Assembly (NCBI GenBank): GCA_022829145.1
Contig: CM040753.1
Location: forward strand, 11,601,884 to 11,665,883
Origin: Albula goreensis
Taxonomy: Eukaryota > Chordata > Actinopteri > Albuliformes > Albulidae
Direction of reading: 5' to 3'
DNA: 64,000 nucleotides
Under the pieces are notes generated by a model. That model was not told where the DNA came from, made no database searches, and was given only the letters and a program-made list of their open reading frames with translations. This document shows, in pieces, positions 47,801 through 56,879 of the stretch. The translations under genes were made by a program, and so were the position numbers. Each line of letters starts with the position of its first letter. Positions within the stretch are counted from its first letter, which is position 1.

Positions 47801-50800
47801 CCCTCCCACACCGAGACACTTCTGGCACACCTCAACACAAGCGCGGAGGAAATGTACTAGTCATGCAAAGCGTGCTTGGACAGACAGAACGGGGTCACAG
47901 TCACAGATTCTCTCTCTCTCTGCACACATCAAGTGAGGACAGATGCAGTCCCCAAGGCACAATCAGGACACTCATGTAAGAACACGCTGTATTTCTAAAG
48001 TGTACCTTTTTCAAAAAATGACAAATCAAAAACTGCATCAATACTTAGGCTATATTTCACAAATGCACTGCAATATTGCATCATATGTCTAAACATCAGC
48101 AATACTTTCATTTTTAAAAATTGAAGTTTGAAGGGTTTCAATTTACTATTACAGATAAGTTTAATTTTATGGTCCCCACCTTTGCAAAGGCTGTCACTGA
48201 GGTATTCAACAGAGTTGAGAAGACTCCTCTGAACGATGCTCCCAAATACAGCAATCCAATGTTTCTTAAAGCACACCAAGAGGTCACTCAGGGTCCATGG
48301 TGGCTTCACAAACACAACCTAGGGCCAGAATGATATTGTTTAGACAGCCGCTATGGCATTAATGAGGACATATGCCTTGATAAACATGTTTCACTAGTCA
48401 ATGATCTCTCGCCACGACAAAGTTTACCTCAAGCCACAGATTGTCGAACGCAGCCTTCATCTCTGCCTCCAGGATCTGGGAGAGCGCCCCCTGCAGGGCT
48501 TCCTCCAGCACAGACACGGAGGTGCTGACCTTACAAGCTTTCTCTGCCGCCTTCCTCCTCTCATCCTCACTCACCACATCGATCTTGTTCCCACTTGCAT
48601 CCCTATCCTCAGCTACTTTAAGAACACAGCACAAAGACACTGAGTGTCAGTGAAAGAACAGGTCCTGTAGGTGCACTCACTTCAGGATTCAGATGCATTT
48701 ATGCATTCACATGTTCAAGAAAAATATATACAAATCCATTCTACCAAGTTCTATCTATAAAACTGTATCATGGTTACTGGTCATCAACAAAGTACAGTAA
48801 AACAGTCAGTAACGGCCATAACATGGGTGTGTTATTTAACTAAAAGTAATCTCCTAACGAGCAAAAAAATGTGCTTAGAGAACTATTTTAATAACTGATT
48901 TAATCAAATATAGTTCATTAATGCCCACAGACCCATTGAGTCATACATACTGATATAACATCTATAATGAAATACATTAGATAATTAAGAATGAAATGGT
49001 TTCAGTGAAAATGCCTCATCCATGCCAGTTTAAGCACCTCCAGGGTGACACAACCAGGGTTCAACAGAGTCACTGCTCTCCTCGCTCTGCTGGCTGGACA
49101 AACACCTGCTGCCTTCATAATAACGAACTTCAGGTGCTGACACATTCTGGCTCTAAGTCTGCCCTTGGGGAAATGTGACATTTCTCAAGTCTATGTCACT
49201 TATATTAGTCACTTATATTACTATGCCTTTGGATTTGATTTTCAGGGAAATAGGGGAAACAGCATGGACTGACATTCATTTAGAACATTAAAATACAATG
49301 GTTAAAACTATCAACTGACATTTTGTGTTCCCATACAGTGCCACCACAAAACACGAATAATGAACGATCATGGTGGCATAACACCCGAAGCATTGGGGAA
49401 GTGTTTGTGAGATAACGGACTTACATTGCGTAGTGTGAATTCCTGAGAGGCGCTGGTCTGTTTGCGGAGGCCAGCAGACTGGGAATGCCTGTTGGCTATG
49501 AGTCTGTGTGTCAGACTGGACTCGTCCCACCTCAGACTCCAGGTCAGCCTTGTTTAAAGCTTTTACACCACTTAGCAGGGCTTTGCTGCACAAGTTCTTG
49601 TCATTGCTGTGGAAAATGAGTAAGACGTCATCAGTGTAGTCAGTGAAACGTATGAAAAGGAAGAAAAGCAAAGGCCATGCACATATTCTCACTCGCTCAC
49701 CTTCACATTCAAACTCAACATAGACACACATGCACACATTGTGGTGAGAGGTAAAGAGGTAATTGCATGCACATGCAGTACCCTGTACAGGAGTGTATTA
49801 CTGGACACATACATACAGCGAAAAGAGCACAGAATAAGTCATCTTTGAATGAGGGACCATATTCTCACATGACTCAATTTCACACAAACATAAAGTCAGT
49901 AAAAGCACATGCAAACTGACATGGCACCCCAAGGTACAGCAGTAGAACCAATAGAATCAGCAACACTAAACTCACATGAGTCATGCTTAGGCAGACACAC
50001 ATGCACATGCAAGCACACAAACACAAAGTGCTCTGTGCAGCGCAGTAGAGGTAGATGACACACAGGCATGCAGAGCCAGATTTGAGAGCAGAAATAAGAG
50101 TCATGCAGCCGTATGCACAACTTTTAATCAGACAAGCATGCTACATGTACTCTCACAGAGCAACAGAGGCAGAAACTCACGTGCAGAGAATGAGAGCCAC
50201 CTCTGGGTATAAACCCTGGTACTGCAAGCAGCACTGCAGCACACGGTCATCATTATTCTCAGCATTTACACCGTCTGCCAGAGAAGATAAACAGATGACA
50301 GATTAGACTTTAGGGCTATTTTTATTTTTCCAGTAAAAAATGAAGAGTCTCAGTCATCTTTTCAAAAAACGGCTAGGCAGCCCTTGTGCTTGGCCTTCTT
50401 GTCTCAGTTGTCTCCACGTAACATAATGTGCAGGCCACATCCCTAAGGGTGCTTATTCTTGGCTTTTTCTACACATACACCGGCTAGTTTTGAATAATAT
50501 TTACCCTTACCTTTGAATCACATCTAAGATTAAATATTTCATTTGAAATCTTCAGAAAAATTGTTTAGGAAATTCAGCAAAAATTCACCACACTGTGCAA
50601 AAATAATTTGTAAGACAGTTTAGGATAAATGTTGATTGAATCCAAAGTGCAGGCTGACAAAAATAAAGAACATATCTAAATACATTCAAATACTTATTCT
50701 AAGAACAACAATAACAAGAATAATGGCCTTGAAACTGTTTGAAACTTCAAAACATGTTCAGTGTCAAGTGAATCTGAAATAAACTTCATTAGACCTAAAT

Positions 50801-53800
50801 GTTTGCACACCTTCAAATTCCATCCAGGTACTACAGGGCAAAAATATACTTAAGAAAACCTTAACTGTTTTTTAGCAAGTGAGAGAGAAATAAGCAGTTG
50901 CTCCTTTCCAAAAGCACTTGCTGTTATATTAATAGCCCACTGTAAGAGCCATGTGAACAGATGGACACTGCGTTGTTTCAGGTGGCACAAAAGTGCTTGG
51001 CGTCAAGTCTTAATGAGTTTGAATGGAAAGAGTGAGAGCCGTGAACAGAAAGACTGTAGGGCTGGCTGTGAGGGGGCAGCTTTCACAGCGGTGTGGCCTG
51101 AGGACACAGCCAGGCACTGCTGCCAAGGGGTGCACCCATACCACAAACAAAACTGTTGGCTCATGATTGACTCATGTCTCAAACCGCACTGCTACCAGGG
51201 GGCAGCCTATTAAAGTCACATCAAATCAGCGTCCTGAATGAGACCAGATATAAATTAATTGCATGAATTAAAATGCAGCTGTGGAAATTGAAATGCCAAC
51301 ATCACCATTACCAGCTACAAATGATGTTATTTACGTTGTAAACTCAGCAATGCAATTGTAACTGAACCCAGGCCTGTTAAAGACAAGGAATATCTGCTCC
51401 ATCAGCTCACTCCACTTTGAGTTTGTCCCTGGATCTGTGTCCTTCTCCAACTATCAGCTCTTCATCTTGTTTCTCTAAGTCACTCACACAGCCCAACACG
51501 CAGAGAGAGACTCTCGCCTCATGCTGTGTAATGTGTAAATGGCATATGATGAGAAATTAAAATGGAGGTGGTGCCGCAGTAGATACCCAGAAAAAAGCTT
51601 GTCCTTGAGACAGAAATCTACAGGCGACAACTCTGCACAGGATGACATGGAGTGAGCCACTGTCGCCATCTACTGGTAAAGCAAACCACTGAACTACAAA
51701 AAGTCTAATGCAGCAAATATTCCTCTGCAACCTGTCATCACATTGAAAAATGAAAATAGAACAGTATGACCTTGGCCAATTGAAAAGGAATTTAGGCCAA
51801 GGACATCAAGCCCAAGTCAAGCAGGGAAGCTGTTCAAAGCCTTTCTTTACCACTGGAGAATTTAAGTTCTTGATTTACATCATTTTTTGCCTTAATTATG
51901 TCTATTTAGCCCCTCCTCCCAGTTCTGATGCAGCCAATCATTTAAAAACAGATGGCAAAGTGGCAGACTGGATCCCTCCGGAACCTTGGAATACTGATAT
52001 GTAACATATGTTTGAGTAAACTGTGTTGTAAGGCTGAAAACAGGGAATCGTTTTAAATGTGTTATTTTTTGGATTAATTCCAATATTAAACACACTAGCC
52101 CATGACTAGACAAAACATTTGTATGAAATACTTTAAATGCCAATAACATTTAAAAACACTTGAAATTTTCCATCGAAACAAGTTGCTAAATGAAATGTAC
52201 CATTATAAGATGTAACATTGATATGAGAACAAAAGGTCTGAAAGCTGTTGGAGTGTTAATGGTGTAAAAGGGTTAATGAATTTCTGATCATTTGACCCAA
52301 ATGACTGTGCCAGCCCCTGGCCTTAGCGCACTCACAGATTCTCCGAGCTGCCTGCTGCATGGACTGGCCCCACAGCCGTGGCTCCTGGGTCTTCAGCATG
52401 GTGTAGATGTAATGCACAGCAGGCTTGGCTTTGTGCTTGACGTCACTGGACAGCTTCCCGTCCTTGAGTGCATCAAGCTCCTGCATCACCACCCATGGAA
52501 TCAGGATGTTGGGGAAGCCTAGAGCTTTGAGAGGGTTTAAGAAGAAAACCTGAGGTGCAAAAGTATATACATGTTTTCTGAAAACTTATATAGGCTTACA
52601 AATGTGAACATACACTAAATGAAAGTGACACATCCAGAAGGGCTAAAACCAAACCCCTAAACTCGTTTAGGCCCACATCCTCTCATTTTAGCAATGACCC
52701 ATGGAGTGCTGTGGTGGCCATGTATGGTGATTTATGTGAAATTTCTGGAAAATGAGGGCAGTGGATAATTAATGAAACTCCAGCATCTTGTAACTAATCA
52801 TCTGTAGGTAATATGATATATTTCCCTCTCTTACCTCCCAGTCCATGTGATCTCATCTTCTTAACAAAGTCCAGATGACTGAGAAGGATGTTTGTATCCA
52901 GGACGATGATAAGATCCTGGTGAATGTGTTCTGCCCCTTCAAAACACATACACAAAGTTCAACATTGATTGGTATACTGCTCAACCAGAAACTGCATCTC
53001 CATCAACTCTTATAGAGGGTATAACTGTGCAAAAGTGTTGTCTCCTTTTGTGCTTTTTTCTGTAACTATATGTTTTTATTTATGCCGCTGCCTGTTTTGG
53101 CCAGGTCTCACTTGAAAAAGAGATTCTTAATCTCCATGGGAACTTCTCTGGTTAAAGGCTAAATTTAAAAAAAAATCGCTTTTGCAACTCTACCTCATAC
53201 TCCAAGACAAAAGGATTAGTACAATGAGAGAGCAACACAATCACAGAAATGAATCAAAAAATATGTGCTTAAACAGCAAATCAGGGTAGTGAGAGTGTGT
53301 GCTTGAGTCCACATACTGAAGGAGAAAGTGGGTATTTCCTCAGGTGGGTCGATGTCCATGGAGGTGAGCTCTCCATAGCTGTCATCCACATTGACCTCCA
53401 GTAACCTCTGAGAGCGAGCCTGGTGCAGCTCCGCCATCAGTTGCATCTACAGCAACAACAGTGGAGCTGAGAGTGGGCCTAAACCTGTACAGTCAGAGCC
53501 TACACAAAGATGTGATCACCCCTCACTAAACTGTCTGGAAATGTTGCAGGAACTGATGATGCATTAAGAATGTGACTGCATTTATATATGATGTACCCAT
53601 TCACACACAGGGCTGAGGTCTGAAGAGAACAGAATTATTAAAAGATTTTCATTGCACATATTCCACTTTTTTAAAGGAATATTATGGCATTTTTTGGTAA
53701 ACAGATTTTCAACTTATCCATGATGTTGATTGGTCAGGTGTTTTCACGCATAGCCCCATTATTTGGTTTGATTTCACTTTCTCCAACTCATTACCATAAT

Positions 53801-55815
53801 GATCAAAAACCAAGACAGTGGTATCATACTGCAAAAAGCATAAAAATCTCTATAAAACAAATGCTAACACAAGCCATACAATAACATAATTGTGACTTAA
53901 GATTGTATGAACTGATTGCTCATTGATTTTACAAGTTATTAGAATAAATCCAGTTTTTGGTATCTTTTCTGCCAGGATTAACTGCCTGGATACAGGCTAA
54001 AACCAGGACTGCAGAAATCTACTGATCACAGATAACTAAAGATCACTCAGTATAAAGTCTAAAGAAAAATGCTTAAAATCTTTTGTACTGATTGTGCTAG
54101 GAGTTTCTTGGGGGAACACGGTCATGCTTTTTGGAGAGCACCAACTCTGTCTAGCCAATCTCATTTATTCTGGCTCCAATCGCCACTGGCAAAGGAATAC
54201 CTGGTGGCATGTCCCACCAAATAATGGGACTGTGAATAAAAAATACTTAGGACAGATTAAAACTTTGTTTTAGATACATTTAAGTTAAAAATCTGCAATA
54301 ATACACAATATTTTAATAAAACTTGTACCTCTTGGTCATTGTCACCAGTTACAGCGGAGGAAACTCTTGGACTTTGAGTCTGCAATTAAATAAAATAATT
54401 AAAGACTGTTGAGTATATTCATACAGATATATGTCAAGTGTGTGCAGAACACCAATAGACAGGGGACAGTGTTAGTGTCTCAGCACCTATGGAAAGATGA
54501 GACAACTTACCGTTTCTGAAAATCTTGCAGCTATGCTCTCACTCTTTCGGCCCCCCTTATGTGGGTGCGAATGGGGGACCTCCAGCTGCCTCTGTGGGGA
54601 TGATGTGAAAGCCCTGGCCATGTGAGGTGCTTTTGGGCTTATTTCACCACTCTGTCTGGCTTTTTCTGCCACAGTCTTCCTGACAGAAAATGTACTTACA
54701 GAGTCTACATTTTCAGGGCGTGGAGAATGCCCTGGAATAGATTTATATGGAACAGAGACCCTGCTTTTGCCATCCCTGAATGGTGACTTGTCCCAAGCTT
54801 CATTTCTGTTAGCTATGATATTGGTCTTTTTGAGTATCTTAAAACTGAGAGGCTTATGGGGTTCTAACAATGTCTTTTTATCCAAATCACTTCCAGAAGA
54901 CTTTGAGCTTTCAGGGTGTCCAGGTAGCCCTTTGGAAATTGCTGTTGATATGCTGATGCTTGGCTGAACTTTTTCAAAGGCAATAGGTTGTTTTTTGGGC
55001 TCTGGTGAGTGTTTCTCAGTGCCCTTTCCCTGACAACGATGGAGTTGACTGTTTGACTCTGATTCAAGTGATTCCCTTGATCGTCGCTTCATGAGACGTC
55101 TGCGTTGTTCCCTGAATTCCTCTGAAAGGTTTTTCCTAGAAAACTCATCAGAGGAAGATGATGTCTTTGTGGTGCAGTGGGGCCTTTTGCTCGCAGTCTC
55201 CAGGATGCTTGCGCTGTCATTTTTGGAGTGTTTTTCTTTTGCGTCTTTCTTGTGGTCTTTTTCCCTTTCAGAAGATGTAACCGTTCCCAATCTATAGACA
55301 GGCTTTTTGTGCTGTCTATCTTTCTTTGTGGAGCTCTCAGAGTTGGGTTTTTTAGGTGAGGGGAGAGGGGCTGCCTGTGTTGCCCTATCTTCATCTTGAA
55401 TAGATCTGTAAAAGGGATATAGCCAAGGAACCAAACACCAAAAAATGCATCAATAACGCTGAAATGTGTTCGATACAGTATGTGACCACTGAAAATTTGA
55501 TTCTGAAACAACGTTTCTGAAAGCTTACTTGATATAAAACGTCCTTCGGCCCTCTTCCTCTGAAATTTCTCGTCTCTTGCGATACTCCTTTTCGAGAAAT
55601 GATTGATCACAGGACATTGTTTAAACAATGCAAAATTATTAATAGCAACAAAAAAAATTAGAATGAAAATGTCTTAACATGAACAATAAATATCGCTGTT
55701 TTGGTAACGTTGTGAAAGTAACGCATTTATTCACCTTGTCATCGGCTTCTTGTGAGGATGAAGGCGACCTACTGGTCTCCCTCTTATGTTTCTTCTTGGA
55801 CTTTTTCTTTGCCAT
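41733..55815 (-). CDS. swt1: SWT1 RNA endoribonuclease (PIN domain), 16 exons found, in-frame stop in exon 14
   Basis: Exons on the - strand join in consistent phase from the ATG at 55815. The N-terminal ~360 residues are Lys/Ser/Glu-rich and disordered. The PIN nuclease domain spans about 406-560, with the expected acidic residues: Asp417 in VLDTNILL, Glu453 in [10 protein letters not shown], Asp510 in ENNDDRVL and Asp534 in LCTNDKNL. A helical C-terminal region follows, with motifs shared with human SWT1 ([34 protein letters not shown]). Yeast Swt1 cleaves mRNA in nuclear quality control at the pore; human SWT1 is its homologue of about 900 aa. The rebuilt frame meets TAG at 46335-46337 after 817 codons. 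Yet the rest of exon 14 and exons 15-16 keep family similarity in frame, to about residue 891. The last exon was not identified. The allele may be truncated, the base may be an error, or loss of the C-terminus may be recent. Confidence 0.9.
42109..42175 (-). CDS. swt1: swt1 exon 15 (downstream of the stop)
   Basis: [17 protein letters not shown] and INTSE continue the family frame (human ILAPNSNYQDVETLYNFL). Acceptor CTGTATAG|, donor GTGAG|gtatgc. Confidence 0.78.
42176..46248 (-). other. swt1: swt1 intron 14
   Basis: The longest swt1 intron, 4.1 kb, with a CA-rich tract at 44151-44206. No other element recognised. Confidence 0.65.
44151..44206. repeat. Imperfect CA-rich microsatellite
   Basis: CA units interrupted by GA and CG steps, inside swt1 intron 14. 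Confidence 0.75.
46249..46377 (-). CDS. swt1: swt1 exon 14 with in-frame TAG
   Basis: The acceptor GTGTTTACAG| is good. In the only frame that matches the family the exon reads 14 residues (from the split codon), TAG at 46335-46337, then [16 protein letters not shown] and [13 protein letters not shown], which resembles human FEEAFICLQKLMAAV. No alternative acceptor after the TAG restores phase. The exon length (129 nt, ending phase 2) fits exon 15. Confidence 0.75.
46672..46832 (-). CDS. swt1: swt1 exon 13
   Basis: Residues 751-803 and two bases, an unconserved Ser-rich lead then [18 protein letters not shown], similar to human QEIWSILESVWITIYQ. Confidence 0.86.
46840..46883. repeat. CA microsatellite next to swt1 exon 13
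   Basis: An imperfect CA run on the + strand. In the swt1 RNA it reads GT/TG and lies only about 8 nt upstream of the exon 13 acceptor, inside its pyrimidine/purine context, so length change could affect splicing. Confidence 0.8.
46998..47143 (-). CDS. swt1: swt1 exon 12
   Basis: Residues 702-750, [36 protein letters not shown] and ESLLQDPPQ. Matches human HAFSTRSNYDGILPQ in arrangement. Confidence 0.9.
47144..48179 (-). other. swt1: swt1 intron 11
   Basis: A 1.0 kb intron containing a C-rich tract (47783-47807) and a G-rich stretch (47590-47645), both stronger in GC than the flanks. Confidence 0.65.
47783..47807 (-). repeat. Putative G-quadruplex in swt1 sense strand
   Basis: On the - strand this reads six consecutive G3-G4 runs separated by single A bases, a strong quadruplex pattern in the nascent swt1 RNA. 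Confidence 0.7.
48180..48318 (-). CDS. swt1: swt1 exon 11
   Basis: Residues 656-701, [20 protein letters not shown] and [20 protein letters not shown]. The acceptor GGCCCTAG| was chosen over one 15 nt downstream because it keeps the family segment before PPWTL. Confidence 0.88.
48428..48615 (-). CDS. swt1: swt1 exon 10
   Basis: Residues 593-655, a charged stretch followed by [18 protein letters not shown] and FDNLWLE, the conserved start of the helical C-terminal domain. Confidence 0.9.
48616..49424 (-). other. swt1: swt1 intron 9
   Basis: 809 bp, no further feature seen. Confidence 0.65.
49425..49606 (-). CDS. swt1: swt1 exon 9 (PIN end)
   Basis: Residues 532-592, [20 protein letters not shown], then a less conserved segment. 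The fourth site reads TND where human has TDD; the second Asp, usually the metal ligand, is kept. Confidence 0.93.
49607..50180 (-). other. swt1: swt1 intron 8
   Basis: 574 bp with scattered CA-rich sequence on the + strand; nothing else seen. Confidence 0.65.
50181..50274 (-). CDS. swt1: swt1 exon 8 (PIN)
   Basis: Residues 501-531, [19 protein letters not shown] through VALILC. The NDD block is the third acidic site of the PIN fold. Confidence 0.93.
50275..52335 (-). other. swt1: swt1 intron 7
   Basis: 2.1 kb interrupting the PIN domain. I see no repeat family or exon in it. Confidence 0.65.
52336..52524 (-). CDS. swt1: swt1 exon 7 (PIN)
   Basis: Residues 438-500, [19 protein letters not shown] through [13 protein letters not shown]. 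Carries the second acidic residue (QELD). Donor ATCT|gtgagt. Confidence 0.94.
52835..52930 (-). CDS. swt1: swt1 exon 6 (PIN start)
   Basis: Residues 406-437, [20 protein letters not shown]. It contains the first catalytic Asp in the DTN motif of PIN nucleases. Confidence 0.93.
53317..53446 (-). CDS. swt1: swt1 exon 5
   Basis: Residues 363-405, [14 protein letters not shown] through [14 protein letters not shown]. This matches the conserved segment just before the PIN domain (human MQIVEELHAAR and MEID). Confidence 0.9.
54329..54379 (-). CDS. swt1: swt1 exon 4
   Basis: Residues 346-362, [17 protein letters not shown], phase 0 at both ends. The NDQE end lines up with DADQE of human SWT1. Confidence 0.82.
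54511..55405 (-). CDS. swt1: swt1 exon 3 (large disordered exon)
   Basis: An 895-nt exon coding residues 47-345. It is Lys/Ser/Glu/Pro-rich with no fold, like the N-terminal half of human SWT1. Acceptor TTTTTACAG|, donor GAAACG|gtaagt. Runs of K/R ([15 protein letters not shown]) suggest nuclear localisation. Confidence 0.88.
55529..55587 (-). CDS. swt1: swt1 exon 2
   Basis: Residues 28-46, [19 protein letters not shown], plus two bases. The acceptor CTCGAAAAG| has a poor pyrimidine tract next to it, but it is the first AG after a T-rich tract. The frame is open upstream to ATG 55617 ([10 protein letters not shown]), so a transcript starting in intron 1 could use that start. Confidence 0.7.
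55735..55815 (-). CDS. swt1: swt1 exon 1 (start)
   Basis: Residues 1-27, beginning [13 protein letters not shown], a very basic tail. The A at -3 favours this ATG. Donor GACAAG|gtgaat. An alternative in-frame ATG lies just upstream of exon 2. Confidence 0.8.
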
Positions 55816-56818
55816 ATTTGCAGCAACCTTGCAACAAACAACTCGTCAACAAACGGCAAGGTGGGGGATTTAGTTACACAACACGCTAAGTAAAATATGC
55901 TGTTATCTTGCCCTAAAGCAAAGAAATGTATTCCTAACTAATGGTGAATCCTTCTTAAATCACTGGTAGTTGGCACGTTTGCCATTATTACAGTGACAAG
56001 AAAAGTGGCAGCCAAGACACCTGCGCTAGCTTGACAGCTAAAGAGACAACAGACAACAGATACTTAGTTGATCGGCATGTGTTGCTGGACTGGAGCTAAC
56101 ATTAGCACACTTAACGAGCTGATCAACTAGTAGTGCAGTTGGTTAAGCAGGTACTTAACCTAAAGTAGAATACATTACTTTCGCTTTACAATTTACTGTT
56201 GAATCTGACTCAAAAATAGACATTCCATTCAAGATTTCATACACTCAGGACCAAAATGGAATCATATTTACGGTAACTACGTTAAGAACTAAACAGATGA
56301 AATGGCACAAACCTCTGGTAGGGGTTGGGGGTAGGTGCTAGGATAGCGTTCACGTTAATGCTAGTACAGTACAGTAGGGGTAACTGCAATCATCCGCTTA
56401 CTCAAACGGAAACAGTTACAAATGGATTGTGGGATATGTTGTTTTATAAATGTATTTATAGAAGTGCTTCAGAATGGGGGAGAAACGGACAGCGCGCTCA
56501 TAGAAAATCGTTGTTTTCTCATGATACCACAGTTATTATTGGAGCAATCCAATGTTACTTATAAATAAAAAGAATAACAATAATAAACGTTTAAAAGAAT
56601 GACAATGGCGGTCTAATAATAATAATAATAAAACATTAATGTACATTATACTACTTACTATTTAAACCGAATTTCTGAACATGAATGCAATTAAAGAAGC
56701 TATTTGATTCACATCATAACCCATTCACCCAACAAGCTGTAACCTATAGTTGTGGTTTGATTTTACGCAGTGTGCGTAGAGGATTAATCATATACGCATT
56801 TTACGGTTGTTTAGTAAA
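55816..56818. promoter_or_regulatory. Divergent swt1/trmt1l promoter region
   Basis: The start codons of swt1 (-) and trmt1l (+) are 1003 bp apart, so both promoters and 5' UTRs must lie here. An AAT/TAA tract sits at 56612-56632. No TATA box stands out. Human SWT1 and TRMT1L are also divergent neighbours, so shared control is plausible. Confidence 0.65.
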
Positions 56819-56879
56819 ATGGCGGAGCAAAAAGAAGGAAGTTCTGCTCAACCACACCAGGAGGACGTCGATAAAAACA
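56819..56879 (+). CDS. trmt1l: trmt1l exon 1 (start)
   Basis: Residues 1-20, [20 protein letters not shown], plus one base. Donor AAACA|gtgagt. Confidence 0.85.

Larger units (their letters stand above)
52525..54328 (-). other. swt1: swt1 introns 4-6 region
   Basis: Contains exons 5 and 6 (listed separately) and introns of about 0.3, 0.4 and 0.9 kb with no further feature recognised. Confidence 0.6.

Noticed and set aside
49288..49737. 149-aa - strand frame as a stand-alone gene
   Set aside because: It is swt1 exon 9 plus flanking intron read-through.
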